A DNA stretch of 64,000 nucleotides from Hydrogenobacter thermophilus TK-6 (lineage in GTDB: Bacteria; Aquificota; Aquificia; Aquificales; Aquificaceae): positions 1,240,001-1,304,000 of the forward strand of contig NC_013799.1 of NCBI RefSeq assembly GCF_000010785.1, read 5' to 3'. Positions 21,357-29,680 of the stretch are shown here, in pieces. Under the pieces are notes generated by a model. The model had not been told where the DNA came from and ran no database searches. It worked only from the letters and a program-made list of their open reading frames with translations. The translations under genes were made by a program, and so were the position numbers. The first letter of the stretch is position 1; the number at the start of each line of letters is the position of its first letter.

Positions 21357-21467
21357 ATGAAGCTCAAAGGATTGCTTTTGGCAGGCTTGGCACTGCTGCC
21401 CTTTGCCGTGTCCTTACGGCACGCATCACCACAAATTTTGGAGGGTGTTTACCATGCTGAGGCGTAG
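21357..21467 (+). pseudogene. Leader mini-ORF encoding an isolated signal peptide
   Basis: 36 codons from ATG 21357 to TAG 21465-21467. It begins as a textbook signal peptide (MKLKGLLLAGLALLPFAVS) and then runs only 17 residues further. It has its own strong ribosome-binding site (GGGAGGTG, 5 bases upstream) and overlaps the start of the beta-helix lipoprotein gene by 14 bases in another frame. It may be the decapitated remnant of an older secreted gene, or a translated leader that couples to the next start. Its product would be of no use as an enzyme. Confidence 0.45.
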
Positions 21468-23697
21468 GCTTTTACCTTTAGCTTTGGCAGCGCTTGCTTA
21501 CTCGTGCGGTGGAGGCTCAGGAGACTCCGGCTCTACCACAAGCCCAAAGGCTTTAAAGCCCATGCAGACATGCGACTTTACGGTCAACACAACTAATGAC
21601 ACAGTGGATGCAAACCCAGGAGATGGAACCTGCGCGGACGCAAGCAACAACTGCTCCCTGCGTGCTGCCATAATGGAAGCCAACGCACTGGGAGGCACCA
21701 AAGTAATATGCCTTGGAACTAACCAGACCTACACTCTAAGCATAGACACTGCGGCAGGAGACGATAACACGGCGGCGGAGGATGACCTGGATATAAACAC
21801 TAACAATAACAACGCCAACATCACCATAGAAGGCAACGGCTCCACAGTGCAGAGAGACCCAAGCCTTACCTGCAACCTGGACTATACGGAACAGGTGGGC
21901 GAGTTTCGCATATTCCATGTGCTAAGCGGTGGCAGTCTCACGCTAAAAGACCTGACGGTGAGGAATGGGTGCGCGGATGGTCTCTCTGGCGGCGGCATAT
22001 ACAACGACACGAACGGCACGCTGACCATCACTAACAGCACCATCTCGGGCAACAGCAGTGTCGGTGATGGCGGCGGCATATCCAACATCGGCACGCTGGA
22101 CATCCAAAACAGCATCATCTCCAATAACAGCGCCGGCAGAGATGGCGGCGGCATATTCAGCAGCGGGATATTTACATCCATTTTTGTCAACATAGTCAAC
22201 AGCACAATCTCCAACAATAGCGCTGACAGTGATGGTGGTGGCATATACAACTACACGAATAGCTATATGACCATTATCGGCAGCACCATATCTAACAATA
22301 GCGCCGGCTTCGATGGCGGCGGCATAGTCAACGGCGGCACGCTGACTATCCAAAACAGCACCATCGCGGGCAACAGCAGTGTCGGTGATGGCGGCGGTAT
22401 AGAGAACTGGACTGGTACTGTGAATGCCAGTTTCGTCACCATAGCTAACAATACAGCAAATAATCAAGGCGGTGGAATATATAACCTTGACACCTTCAAC
22501 ATCAAGAACTCCATAGTGGCCAACAACACGGTGGGAGGCAGTCCACAGAACTGCTATATAGATGCTGGGTCAACTTTCACACCCTCTGGAGTGAACTTTG
22601 CAAATGACAACACATGCACGGGCTTTACGCAGGTGACATCTGCTCAGCTCAACCTCCAGCCTCTTGGCAACTACGGCGGTCCTACGCAGACTATTGCTCT
22701 TGGAACTGGCAGCGTAGCCATTGACGCGGTGACCGATTGCACAGACCTGAGCAGCAACCCGGTAAACACCGACCAAAGAGGTGTGAGCAGACCTCAGGGT
22801 ACACAGTGCGATGCTGGGGCTTATGAGTATAATGGTCCACCTCCTACCACTTACACCCTCAGCATAAGTCCTACACCCACCAACGGCAACGTCACCAGCA
22901 GTCCTGGTGGTATAAACTGCGGAAGCTCTGGCAGCACTTGTAGCGACAACTTCACATCTGGCACAAATGTGCAGCTTACAGCCACACCAGACAGCGGATA
23001 CACCTTTGCTGGATGGGGCGGAGATTGCTCTTCTTGCGGCACAAACACCACATGCAACATAACTATGAACGCCAACAAGACATGCAGCGCTAACTTTACT
23101 GCGACTTCTGGTGGAGGAGGAGCAGAAACACCACCAAACCTTTCCAACATCACATCTCCAGAGTTTGGAAACAGGGATATGGTAGACTTCAAAAACGTGG
23201 CTTTACTTACCAGAAAAGGACCTGCCATAATAAGGATAGAAAGCCAGAATGTTATCTTCATAAGCGGCATCAGGATAAACGAGTTGACGGGAGCTTTGCA
23301 GCAGCAGAACTTCATACTTGACCTGAACGCAGGAGAAAGACCTTGCGGAGCTCAGCAGTTTAACCTGTCAGGCTACTGCACAGTGGGAATAATCTTTGAG
23401 CCAAAGAGCGAAGGTAAGAAGGAAGCCTTCCTTGAGGTGTATTACAACACACCCAACCCAGTGAGAATATACATAACAGGCACGGGAGTATCTCAGCAAA
23501 GCCAGCCACAGCCACAGCCATCTCCACAGCCACCTGGTGCAGGTGGTGGAGGCTCATCAGGGGGTAGCGGCTCATCTGCAGGCACAGGCGGTGGAGGAGG
23601 TGGATGCTCTATGAGCAGTGGCGGAAGTCCACTTAACGCTCTTGCTTGGCTCATGCTGCCTGGTGCGGCTCTCCTTAGAAGACTGAGAAGGTCATAA
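21454..23697 (+). CDS. Large surface lipoprotein: CSLREA-type/beta-helix repeats with C-terminal sorting-like tail
   Basis: 747 residues from ATG 21454 (GGAGGG 8 bases upstream). Signal with a lipobox-like LAYS-Cys18, so probably lipidated. Then a CSLREA-like segment (DGTCADASNNCSLRAAIMEAN read as two halves), parallel beta-helix repeats with NNSA..DGGGIYN units over about residues 145-330, a bacterial repeat domain with FAGWGGDCSSCG near 520, an ASH/choice-of-anchor-like domain (ITSPEFGNRDMVDF, later VRIYITGTGVS), a Pro/Gln then Gly/Ser linker, and a tail with GGGGGCSMSSGG, a hydrophobic helix and RRLRRS. That tail resembles MYXO/JDVT-CTERM sorting signals. G+C and codon use look higher than neighbours, suggesting transfer. 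Probably an adhesin or surface scaffold; function not shown. Confidence 0.8.
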   Translation: MLRRRLLPLALAALAYSCGGGSGDSGSTTSPKALKPMQTCDFTVNTTNDTVDANPGDGTCADASNNCSLRAAIMEANALGGTKVICLGTNQTYTLSIDTAAGDDNTAAEDDLDINTNNNNANITIEGNGSTVQRDPSLTCNLDYTEQVGEFRIFHVLSGGSLTLKDLTVRNGCADGLSGGGIYNDTNGTLTITNSTISGNSSVGDGGGISNIGTLDIQNSIISNNSAGRDGGGIFSSGIFTSIFVNIVNSTISNNSADSDGGGIYNYTNSYMTIIGSTISNNSAGFDGGGIVNGGTLTIQNSTIAGNSSVGDGGGIENWTGTVNASFVTIANNTANNQGGGIYNLDTFNIKNSIVANNTVGGSPQNCYIDAGSTFTPSGVNFANDNTCTGFTQVTSAQLNLQPLGNYGGPTQTIALGTGSVAIDAVTDCTDLSSNPVNTDQRGVSRPQGTQCDAGAYEYNGPPPTTYTLSISPTPTNGNVTSSPGGINCGSSGSTCSDNFTSGTNVQLTATPDSGYTFAGWGGDCSSCGTNTTCNITMNANKTCSANFTATSGGGGAETPPNLSNITSPEFGNRDMVDFKNVALLTRKGPAIIRIESQNVIFISGIRINELTGALQQQNFILDLNAGERPCGAQQFNLSGYCTVGIIFEPKSEGKKEAFLEVYYNTPNPVRIYITGTGVSQQSQPQPQPSPQPPGAGGGGSSGGSGSSAGTGGGGGGCSMSSGGSPLNALAWLMLPGAALLRRLRRS
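22047..22397 (+). repeat. Internal DNA repeats in the beta-helix region
   Basis: A 30-base identical block (starting GGGCAACAGCAGTGTCGG) occurs at 22047-22076 and again at 22368-22397. Between them several near copies of a GATGGCGGCGGCATA unit follow 60-70 bases apart. Each encodes the NSSVGDGGGI or NNSAGxDGGGI turn of the beta-helix. Identity at DNA level points to recent duplication or gene conversion of repeat units. Confidence 0.8.
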
Positions 23698-23704
23698 TCC
23701 CTTT

Positions 23705-23728
23705 GGGGGGGCTTTTGCCCCCCTTTTT
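23705..23728 (+). terminator. Rho-independent terminator after the beta-helix gene
   Basis: GGGGGGGC, loop TTTT, GCCCCCC, then TTTTT. A seven-pair G-C stem followed by a T run directly after the stop at 23697. It is one of very few strong intrinsic terminators in the window. Confidence 0.9.
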
Positions 23729-23773
23729 CTTTGGTGCGTAATACCCACTCACTTGAGGGTTAAGATATTAACT

Positions 23774-25300
23774 ATGAGAAGGCTTCTTTTCCTTTTCCTT
23801 TTTTTAGTGATGTCCTGTGGAGGAGGTCAAGAGAGTGCTCGCATTGTCCTGCGTATGACTTCTTCTCTTGCACCCTATTATACTAAGGTGTCCATTAGGA
23901 TCTCCGGTAAGGAGTTTGAACCTATATTACAATCAAAGGAGGGGATTTTTTATCCGGGCGATAGGGTCAGCTTTGAGGTGAATATGCCCGAAGGCAAGGA
24001 GAGATTGATAGAGGCGGTTATATATGACCCAGAAGGTAAGCCCCTCTATTATGCCAGTAAGACCCTTGACCTATCAAAGGACAGCACGGTAATTATGGAT
24101 ATGAAGCCCTCTCAGAAAAAAGTTAATTCTTACCAGCTTTTTTCCGATGGCAAAAAACCCATCGGGAATGTGGTGTTTTACCTGTTTAGCGAAGACCTTT
24201 ACAGTATAAATGCCAGCTTTTCAACCTCCCAGAACGCAGATGCTTATCCTTACATGGTAGGCTCTTACATGGCTTATTACGATGGGAAAGCTTGGAGGTT
24301 TCTTTACCTTCCGGAGCCTTCGGATGCGCATATCCTCTTTTACGGAAGGTATACATTGCCTGCAGAACTTCCACCGGGAATAGAAAGTATGAAAGTTTAC
24401 GGGTCTTACGAAGGTATTCTGACAAGTACAGATAAGAGCTTAAGCCTCCTCTCAGAAAGGATGCTCTCTGATGGCACAGCCATCCTTACAGGTTTTTCTG
24501 ATGGGATTTACTACTCAGTATCCAAAGGTAGCATAAGCTTTAAAAGAGCCTGTCAGGAAGAAGGTGAGTGCAGAAGCTTAAACATAGACATTACTGGAGA
24601 GAAGCCAGATACATACACCCTTTTTGCCTCTTACGGGGGTATAAGGTTTCCGGTTGCTTACGGAGAGCTTTTTATATACAAGCCTTACTTGACTTACTAC
24701 CTTTACATGGATGGCATGGTAAAGGAGCCTTGCGTCATGCGATACAGCATTTTCACGGAGCTAAAGGATTTTACGGGAAGTGCCGGTGTAAGCATAAACC
24801 TCAGGGCTGTGAGTTTTGAAGGCATAAAGCCAAATGCCACTCTCCGTCTTTATTCAACAGATGGCAACTTTGAGATGGAGGGACACTGCGAGAGCTCTTC
24901 AAAAGGTATTCTTAAAATACCTTATTGGGATAGTCTTTATGCAGAAAGCATCTATCCTGATGGCAAGGTGGTAGGTGTCTATCTAAGACCAGAGGATAAT
25001 AGCTTAACTTTTCCAGATGTTGACCTGGAAGTCTCTGCGTATGAACTAAAAGATAACTACCTGCTTTTGGAGTTCAAAAGAGGCACCACCTTAGCTTGGT
25101 GTTCTCTCAAGCTGTTTTCTGAGGGTTTTGAACTTACCGTTGACAAAATTCCCCCTTGGAGAAGCTATTTAAAGTTTAAAAGGCTGGAAAACTTCTTTGA
25201 TAAACTTCCTGACTACACACTAAGATGTTATTCAGAAGACGGCAGATACTATGTTGAGGTAAGCTCAGCACCAAAGAAAGTGCTATATTTATTAAGATGA
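23774..25300 (+). CDS. Lipoprotein of unknown function
   Basis: 508 residues. N-terminal signal MRRLLFLFLFLVMS followed by Cys-Gly-Gly-Gly, a lipobox, so outer- or inner-membrane anchored. The mature part is beta-rich with recurring carbohydrate-binding-like or Ig-like strands (VSIRISGKEF, VYLRPEDNSLTF) and several Cys in the C-terminal half (MEGHCESS, TLRCYSEDG). No domain that I can name. It follows the strong terminator by about 45 bases and therefore needs its own promoter; TAAGATATTAACT just upstream is AT-rich. Its stop overlaps the moaD start by ATGA. I do not know its role. Confidence 0.75.
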   Translation: MRRLLFLFLFLVMSCGGGQESARIVLRMTSSLAPYYTKVSIRISGKEFEPILQSKEGIFYPGDRVSFEVNMPEGKERLIEAVIYDPEGKPLYYASKTLDLSKDSTVIMDMKPSQKKVNSYQLFSDGKKPIGNVVFYLFSEDLYSINASFSTSQNADAYPYMVGSYMAYYDGKAWRFLYLPEPSDAHILFYGRYTLPAELPPGIESMKVYGSYEGILTSTDKSLSLLSERMLSDGTAILTGFSDGIYYSVSKGSISFKRACQEEGECRSLNIDITGEKPDTYTLFASYGGIRFPVAYGELFIYKPYLTYYLYMDGMVKEPCVMRYSIFTELKDFTGSAGVSINLRAVSFEGIKPNATLRLYSTDGNFEMEGHCESSSKGILKIPYWDSLYAESIYPDGKVVGVYLRPEDNSLTFPDVDLEVSAYELKDNYLLLEFKRGTTLAWCSLKLFSEGFELTVDKIPPWRSYLKFKRLENFFDKLPDYTLRCYSEDGRYYVEVSSAPKKVLYLLR

Positions 25301-25530
25301 AAATCCTATACTTTTCCATAATAAAGGAAAAACTCAAGAGGAGTGAAGAGGAGATAGAGTTTAAAGGTAGTGTAAGAGAGCTTAGAGTCATGCTCATGGA
25401 AAGGTATCCGGATATAAAAGAGCTTCTGAGCCAGGTTAAGTTTGCAGTCAACGAAGAGTATGTGAGCGATGATTATGTGCTTAAAGGAAACGAAAGGGTT
25501 GCCATTATACCTCCAGTAAGCGGTGGATAA
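25297..25530 (+). CDS. moaD: Molybdopterin synthase small subunit (MoaD / ThiS-like)
   Basis: 77-residue ubiquitin-fold sulfur carrier. It starts KILYFSIIKEKL and ends PPVSGG; the terminal Gly-Gly is what MoeB/MoaE-type enzymes need for thiocarboxylate formation. The length and RVAIIPPVSGG ending fit MoaD best, with ThiS as the alternative. Translation is coupled to the lipoprotein upstream (ATGA), and the next gene's GTG start lies inside its last two Gly codons. No other molybdopterin genes are visible nearby. Confidence 0.85.
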   Translation: MKILYFSIIKEKLKRSEEEIEFKGSVRELRVMLMERYPDIKELLSQVKFAVNEEYVSDDYVLKGNERVAIIPPVSGG

Positions 25531-26461
25531 AAGGGCTCTTGTTATTAGATTTTCCTCGTTGGGTGATGTGGTCCTTGCCTCTTGCGTTATAGACCCTCTC
25601 AAAAGCATGGGCTATAATCCTTACCTTCTTACCTTTGAACCTTACGGTGATGTCTTTGAGGATGACAGAAGAGTTTTTGTCATACAAACCAAAAGGGAAG
25701 AGCTTTTCAAGGAAAACACCCTTAAAAAGTTAAGGGGTTTTGACCTTTACCTTGACCTTCACAAAAACCTAAGGACAGTGCTGCTCAGGCTAATGCTGGG
25801 TGGAGACTGGAGAGTTTACAAAAAAGACACCTTAAGAAGAAGGCTGGCAGTTTACTTTGAGTCTTTCAGAAAGCCCTATAGCGTTGTTAATGCCTATCTG
25901 AGAGCAATAGGCTATGAGGATGGCAAACCAAAGATAGAGGTGTCTGAAAAAAGGCTGGGTTTTTGGAGAGAGCGCCTGGGAGATGACTTTTTGTGTGTAG
26001 GTCCTGGTGCAAGATACACCAAAAAGAGGTATCCTCACTTTGATGCTCTGGTGGAACTTTTGGTGAGGGAAGGTTATAAGGTGGTGCTTGTAGGTGATAA
26101 AAGGGACAGAGCTTTGACAGAGGGGTGGAATTGCATAAACCTCTGCGGAGAGCTTTCTCTTGTTGATACTCTTGCGGTTATAAAGCTTTCTCGTGTTTTT
26201 GTAGGGAATGACTCTGGACTTTTGCACATGGCAAGAGCGGTAGGCACCAAGGCGGTTCAGATATATGGAGGCACACATCCAACCTTTGGCTTTTCTCTTT
26301 CAAAAGATGAAGGACAAGTGCTGCTCAAAGGGCTCAGGTGTCAACCTTGTGATCCTCATGGAAAAGGAGAGTGCAAATGGGGAACTTACGAATGCCTAAA
26401 TATAGAACCTGCAGTGGTAAAGGACAAAGTGCTTAGGTTAGCCTTTCAAGGAGGTTATTAG
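25523..26461 (+). CDS. Glycosyltransferase family 9 (heptosyltransferase-like)
   Basis: 312 residues, GTG start overlapping moaD by 8 bases. The N-terminal VIRFSSLGDVVLAS is the typical family-9 opening, and the donor-binding part has VGPGARYTKKRYP, VGNDSGLLHMARA and QIYGGTHP. It probably adds a heptose or related sugar to the LPS core at the cytoplasmic face of the inner membrane. A second, more divergent family-9 gene is at 40787. Its 3' end overlaps the convergent unknown gene by 29 bases. Confidence 0.88.
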   Translation: MDKRALVIRFSSLGDVVLASCVIDPLKSMGYNPYLLTFEPYGDVFEDDRRVFVIQTKREELFKENTLKKLRGFDLYLDLHKNLRTVLLRLMLGGDWRVYKKDTLRRRLAVYFESFRKPYSVVNAYLRAIGYEDGKPKIEVSEKRLGFWRERLGDDFLCVGPGARYTKKRYPHFDALVELLVREGYKVVLVGDKRDRALTEGWNCINLCGELSLVDTLAVIKLSRVFVGNDSGLLHMARAVGTKAVQIYGGTHPTFGFSLSKDEGQVLLKGLRCQPCDPHGKGECKWGTYECLNIEPAVVKDKVLRLAFQGGY

Positions 26462-26852
26462 CTCCGTTGAGCTTTTGGTAGGCAGAAGATATGACATAGT
26501 AAAGCTGTTCTCCCTCCGCAACGGTAAGGTCGTAGAGTGTCACACCCATGTCTTTGAGTACATTGTAAAGGGTTGTGTAAAGAGATTCGTCCAGCTTCCT
26601 CTCAGGGTTGGGTATGTTTCTGTATATGCTAAGTATGTAATCACACATACCCTTTATGCTTCTGGCAATGTTTAGCACTTCTTCGTCAAAGCTGTACATC
26701 TGAAGCACCTCTTGGTAGAGGTCCTCTATCTCCTTAGCAACGCTCTTAAAGAGCATGTCCTCAAGGTAAGCTATGTCCATGGCTCCAACCTCATGTATAA
26801 TTTGGGTCAAGTGATAAAAATTTTCAAGACCCACCTTTATAAAATCTATCAA
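26433..26852 (-). CDS. Helical protein of unknown function
   Basis: 139 residues, no signal peptide, nearly all predicted helix, rich in Tyr and Leu (YLEDMLFKSV, EIEDLYQEVLQMYSF, MCDYILSIYRNI). No family recognised. It overlaps the end of the SLOG-type gene by 29 bases and so is probably the last gene of a three-gene coupled run (28454 down to 26433). The convergent glycosyltransferase gene overlaps its 3' end. The amino-acid composition is normal for the region, so I take it as real. Confidence 0.65.
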   Translation of the reverse strand: MIDFIKVGLENFYHLTQIIHEVGAMDIAYLEDMLFKSVAKEIEDLYQEVLQMYSFDEEVLNIARSIKGMCDYILSIYRNIPNPERKLDESLYTTLYNVLKDMGVTLYDLTVAEGEQLYYVISSAYQKLNGANNLLERLT

Positions 26853-27282
26853 CTCTCTCCATTATCTCCTCTACACTATTCACATGTTCAACACCTTCAA
26901 TATTATGGGTTTTATAGCCTACCACATACTTTTCCAGTATTAGGGCATAAGCTATTTCCGACAGGGTCCCCCAGTGTCCACCTATTGCGATAACCATATC
27001 ACCACTTGCTACCACTATGGGATTTCTGTTCCAGTTCATACCTGTCTTTATCTTTATATCCACAAAAGGATTCGCCTCCTCTCCTGTGTAAGAAGGCAAT
27101 ATACCTATGCTGATACCTCCACCTTCCTTTACTCCCTTACAAACACCCTCCATAACACCTTCCCTTCCTCCACACACCACCAAGATGTTTCTCTTTGCCA
27201 GCTCCAGACCCACCCTGTAGGCAGTATGATACTCCTCCTGTGTAGCCACCGAGGAACCTATCACCGACACGACCCTTTTCAT
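26824..27282 (-). CDS. TIGR00725-type SLOG/Rossmann nucleotide-binding protein
   Basis: 152 residues. The pattern VSVIGSSVA at the N-terminus, VVCGGREGVMEGVCKG in the first third and IAIGGHWGTLSEIAYAL in the middle match the LOG/DprA-like fold of the TIGR00725 group. The related LOG enzymes need PGGxGT; here it is GGHWGTLSE, which points to the TIGR00725 branch and not to cytokinin-activating LOG. SLOG proteins commonly bind or process nucleotide ligands; the ligand is unknown. The start ATG overlaps the stop of the preceding gene (ATGA), which decides it over the longer MFGMKR start. Confidence 0.8.
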   Translation of the reverse strand: MKRVVSVIGSSVATQEEYHTAYRVGLELAKRNILVVCGGREGVMEGVCKGVKEGGGISIGILPSYTGEEANPFVDIKIKTGMNWNRNPIVVASGDMVIAIGGHWGTLSEIAYALILEKYVVGYKTHNIEGVEHVNSVEEIMERVDRFYKGGS

Positions 27283-28454
27283 GCCAAACAAGAGGACACC
27301 AGATGTATTATATCCTCTCTAAAAGCCTCAAAAGCGGAGTGCTTTCTTAAAAGATGGTCAAGCAGATCCCTGTTTAAAGTGATGCTCCGCTCTTCCTTTT
27401 TTATAAGTTCAAAGCGCTGTCCAAACTCCATCAAGCTCTCATAATAGCCGGAGTTAGAAAAGAGTATAAATACTTCCGGAAAGTATTTGGAAAGTCTAAA
27501 GAAGAGCTTTTCTACTTGTATGCTTTTGTCGCCAACCCTGATATCAAGCAGGCCGTACTTTTCCCTAATATTCACCTTTACACCTTTTTCCCTTTCAAAG
27601 AGCATAAGGGAAGTAAAGACTATTGCGGATACTGTGGCAAGATCCACCTTCTGGTAATTGTCTCCAAGTATGTCAGCCTTTGAAGCTACTTCAAACCCAT
27701 TTTCTTTATAAAGATACACATGGTTTAAACCCTCAGAGAAGGACAGGTACTTGCTATCACTTATGTGGGCTATTCTCCCCCCAGTTTTGCCAAAAATGTG
27801 CAGACCAGTGCTTGTAAGAAGGAAGGTATGATGTACATTATACTCTGCCTTTATTGGCTCTCCATCAAATTCTCCTGTAGAGAGAACCTCCATGTTTTCA
27901 TCCATGTTCAGGATCTTTCCGTCTTTCCTTATGGCTATGGGACCCTCCTCACTTATGAGCATCATGCACACTTCAGTTAGTGCCTTTTCATTTACCTTAC
28001 CACCCTCCTTATCAATCCTGTATATTTGACTCCTTGACGCCACATAAATACTATCGTCGGATGCGCACAGACAACTGAAAGGTTTCTCCATAAGATGGGA
28101 TACGGGAGATCTTTTTATCTCCGCGGGAGAAAATCTCTCTAAGGGCATTCTAAAAAGACCTGTTTTGCCAAGAAGGTAAATCCCACTGTAGGTGCAGAAT
28201 AAATCAATGAGATCTTCAGGAAGGGTAAATGTCTCTACGGTGCCATCCACCTTGCTTATTTTTGCCACCAGGTCCGCTCCTATACCGTAAAGGTGGTCCT
28301 TTGCATTCACCAGTTTACCTAAGTTTTTGGATAACTTTTCACTCCTCCAAAGAAGCTTCATCTTCTCTCCCTTCACGAGAGCTTCTTTGTCGTATGCTTC
28401 TACCCTATAATCGGTATGTACGTACACCCGCTTTTCATCACACAACAAATACAT
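27279..28454 (-). CDS. Unknown protein with beta-propeller-like N-terminal part
   Basis: 391 residues, no signal peptide. Residues 1-250 contain repeated strand-turn units (LLCDEKRVYVHTDYRVEAYD, SDDSIYVASRSQIYRID, TSTGLHIFGKTGGRI), which suggest a degenerate beta-propeller. The remainder is alpha/beta (VFILFSNSGYYESLMEF) and ends in helices. I do not recognise any family. It is the first gene of the coupled run with the SLOG protein and the 139-residue helical protein, so the three probably work together; the nature of that work is not known. Confidence 0.7.
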   Translation of the reverse strand: MYLLCDEKRVYVHTDYRVEAYDKEALVKGEKMKLLWRSEKLSKNLGKLVNAKDHLYGIGADLVAKISKVDGTVETFTLPEDLIDLFCTYSGIYLLGKTGLFRMPLERFSPAEIKRSPVSHLMEKPFSCLCASDDSIYVASRSQIYRIDKEGGKVNEKALTEVCMMLISEEGPIAIRKDGKILNMDENMEVLSTGEFDGEPIKAEYNVHHTFLLTSTGLHIFGKTGGRIAHISDSKYLSFSEGLNHVYLYKENGFEVASKADILGDNYQKVDLATVSAIVFTSLMLFEREKGVKVNIREKYGLLDIRVGDKSIQVEKLFFRLSKYFPEVFILFSNSGYYESLMEFGQRFELIKKEERSITLNRDLLDHLLRKHSAFEAFREDIIHLVSSCLA

Positions 28455-28478
28455 ACTCTTTCCCTCCTTTAGGATATT

Positions 28479-28661
28479 TTACAAAGGTAGTCTTCTCTTT
28501 TTTATCCAAAAGATCAGCACAAAGCCTACAAAGGCTGAGGTGATAATCAGGGAAGCAGGTAGGGCTATGCTCCTGTTTATCCTCAAAAATGTGTCAAGTA
28601 GGAATAGAAAGAGAAGGTAAAAACCGTAAATGACCAAAAGAACCGAAAAAGCTTGCCACAT
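28479..28661 (-). CDS. Small two-helix membrane protein
   Basis: 60 residues from the ATG at 28659-28661 (MWQAFSVLL). Two hydrophobic stretches, FSVLLVIYGFYLLFLFLL and SLIITSAFVGFVLIFWI, ending in KKRRLPL, positive inside. GAAGGTG lies about 10 bases before this ATG, which favours it over a longer start inside the upstream deacetylase gene. Function unknown; located between the HDAC-family gene and the beta-propeller gene on the same strand. Confidence 0.6.
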   Translation of the reverse strand: MWQAFSVLLVIYGFYLLFLFLLDTFLRINRSIALPASLIITSAFVGFVLIFWIKKRRLPL

Positions 28662-28680
28662 CTTACTCAGCACCTTCAAA

Positions 28681-29610
28681 TCAAACCTCCAACATGATTT
28701 CCATTGTTGCACTCACACATTCAGCCAGTGCTTTGAGATTATACCCACCTTCAAGGGCAAATAAAGATGGAACATTTAGCTCGCTGCAGGTGATGAGAAT
28801 GCTTTTTACTATGTTTCTTACTCCCTGCGTGCTAACATTTAGGTAAGTGAGGGGATCGTCTTTGTGTATGTCATAACCTGCGGAGATGAGCACAAATTGG
28901 GGTTCATATTCTTTCATAAGTTTTGGTAACAAACTTCCGTAAATGCTTTCGTATTCCTCATCACCTGCACCTGCGTTTAGCGGTACATTGTAGGTGTATC
29001 CCAAGCCTTTTCCTGCTCCCCTCTCTTTGTCGGAGCCTGTTCCCGGATAAAAAGGATACTCGTGTGTAGAAAAGTAAAACACCCTATCCTCTTCGTAAAA
29101 GCTCTTCTGTGTGCCATTGCCATGATGGGCATCAAAGTCTATGATAAACACCCTTTTAAAGCCTTTATTCAAAAGGTACCAAGCACCCACAGCCACATTG
29201 TTGAAAAGGCAAAAACCCATAGCTTTGGAATACTCCGCATGATGCCCAGGTGGCCTGATGGCACAAAAAACAGTCTCCAACTCACCACTAAGGAGTGCAT
29301 CTATACCTTCAAGAACTCCACCTACTGCGTAAAGAGCTACCTCGTATGATTCGGCAACCGCATAAGTATCAGGGTCCAAGTAGCCACCACCCGCCGAGCA
29401 AAAGTCGTGCACCTCCTGTATGTAAGTGGGGTCGTGGTTGAAAGCCACCTCTTCCACCTTTGCCCGCCTTGGTTTAATCCTTTCAACATGTTTTAGTATT
29501 CTATTTCTGTCAAGCCCTTGAACTATGCTTATGAGCCTATCCATGTTTTCTGGATGATTTTTCCAATTGTGTCTTAGATAAATATCATCATAAACCAAGC
29601 CTGTTTTCAT
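28681..29610 (-). CDS. Histone deacetylase superfamily amidohydrolase
   Basis: 309 residues, zinc-dependent deacetylase fold. Visible catalytic motifs: RPPGHHAEY (paired His), DFDAHHGNGT (zinc and charge-relay Asp/His), ISAGYDIHKDDPL (zinc Asp), and LEGGYN. In bacteria such proteins act on acetylpolyamines, acetoin pathway proteins or acetyl-lysine. The Aquifex protein HDLP is the classic bacterial member, but this gene is shorter than HDLP and closer to the class II/acetylpolyamine branch. TATAAT lies 8 bases before its ATG. Confidence 0.9.
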   Translation of the reverse strand: MKTGLVYDDIYLRHNWKNHPENMDRLISIVQGLDRNRILKHVERIKPRRAKVEEVAFNHDPTYIQEVHDFCSAGGGYLDPDTYAVAESYEVALYAVGGVLEGIDALLSGELETVFCAIRPPGHHAEYSKAMGFCLFNNVAVGAWYLLNKGFKRVFIIDFDAHHGNGTQKSFYEEDRVFYFSTHEYPFYPGTGSDKERGAGKGLGYTYNVPLNAGAGDEEYESIYGSLLPKLMKEYEPQFVLISAGYDIHKDDPLTYLNVSTQGVRNIVKSILITCSELNVPSLFALEGGYNLKALAECVSATMEIMLEV

Positions 29611-29680
29611 ACAGAAAAATTATATAATAAACATACGCCGGGTGAGAAATTCAAAAAGCCTGTAGTTTCTGAGTAAAAAA

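Noticed and set aside
21163-21360. 65-codon GTG-started frame before the leader ORF
   Set aside because: No ribosome-binding site, odd Cys/His/Pro composition, overlaps the proposed leader structure; no similarity recognised.
21882-22467. Open frames antisense to the beta-helix repeats with repetitive Ala/Pro/Met composition
   Set aside because: The repeats merely reflect the GGC-rich sense repeats read backwards.
25523-25530. moaD/glycosyltransferase overlap as a frameshift error
   Set aside because: moaD ends with its required Gly-Gly before the stop, and the GTG start gives a complete family-9 N-terminus, so the overlap is natural.
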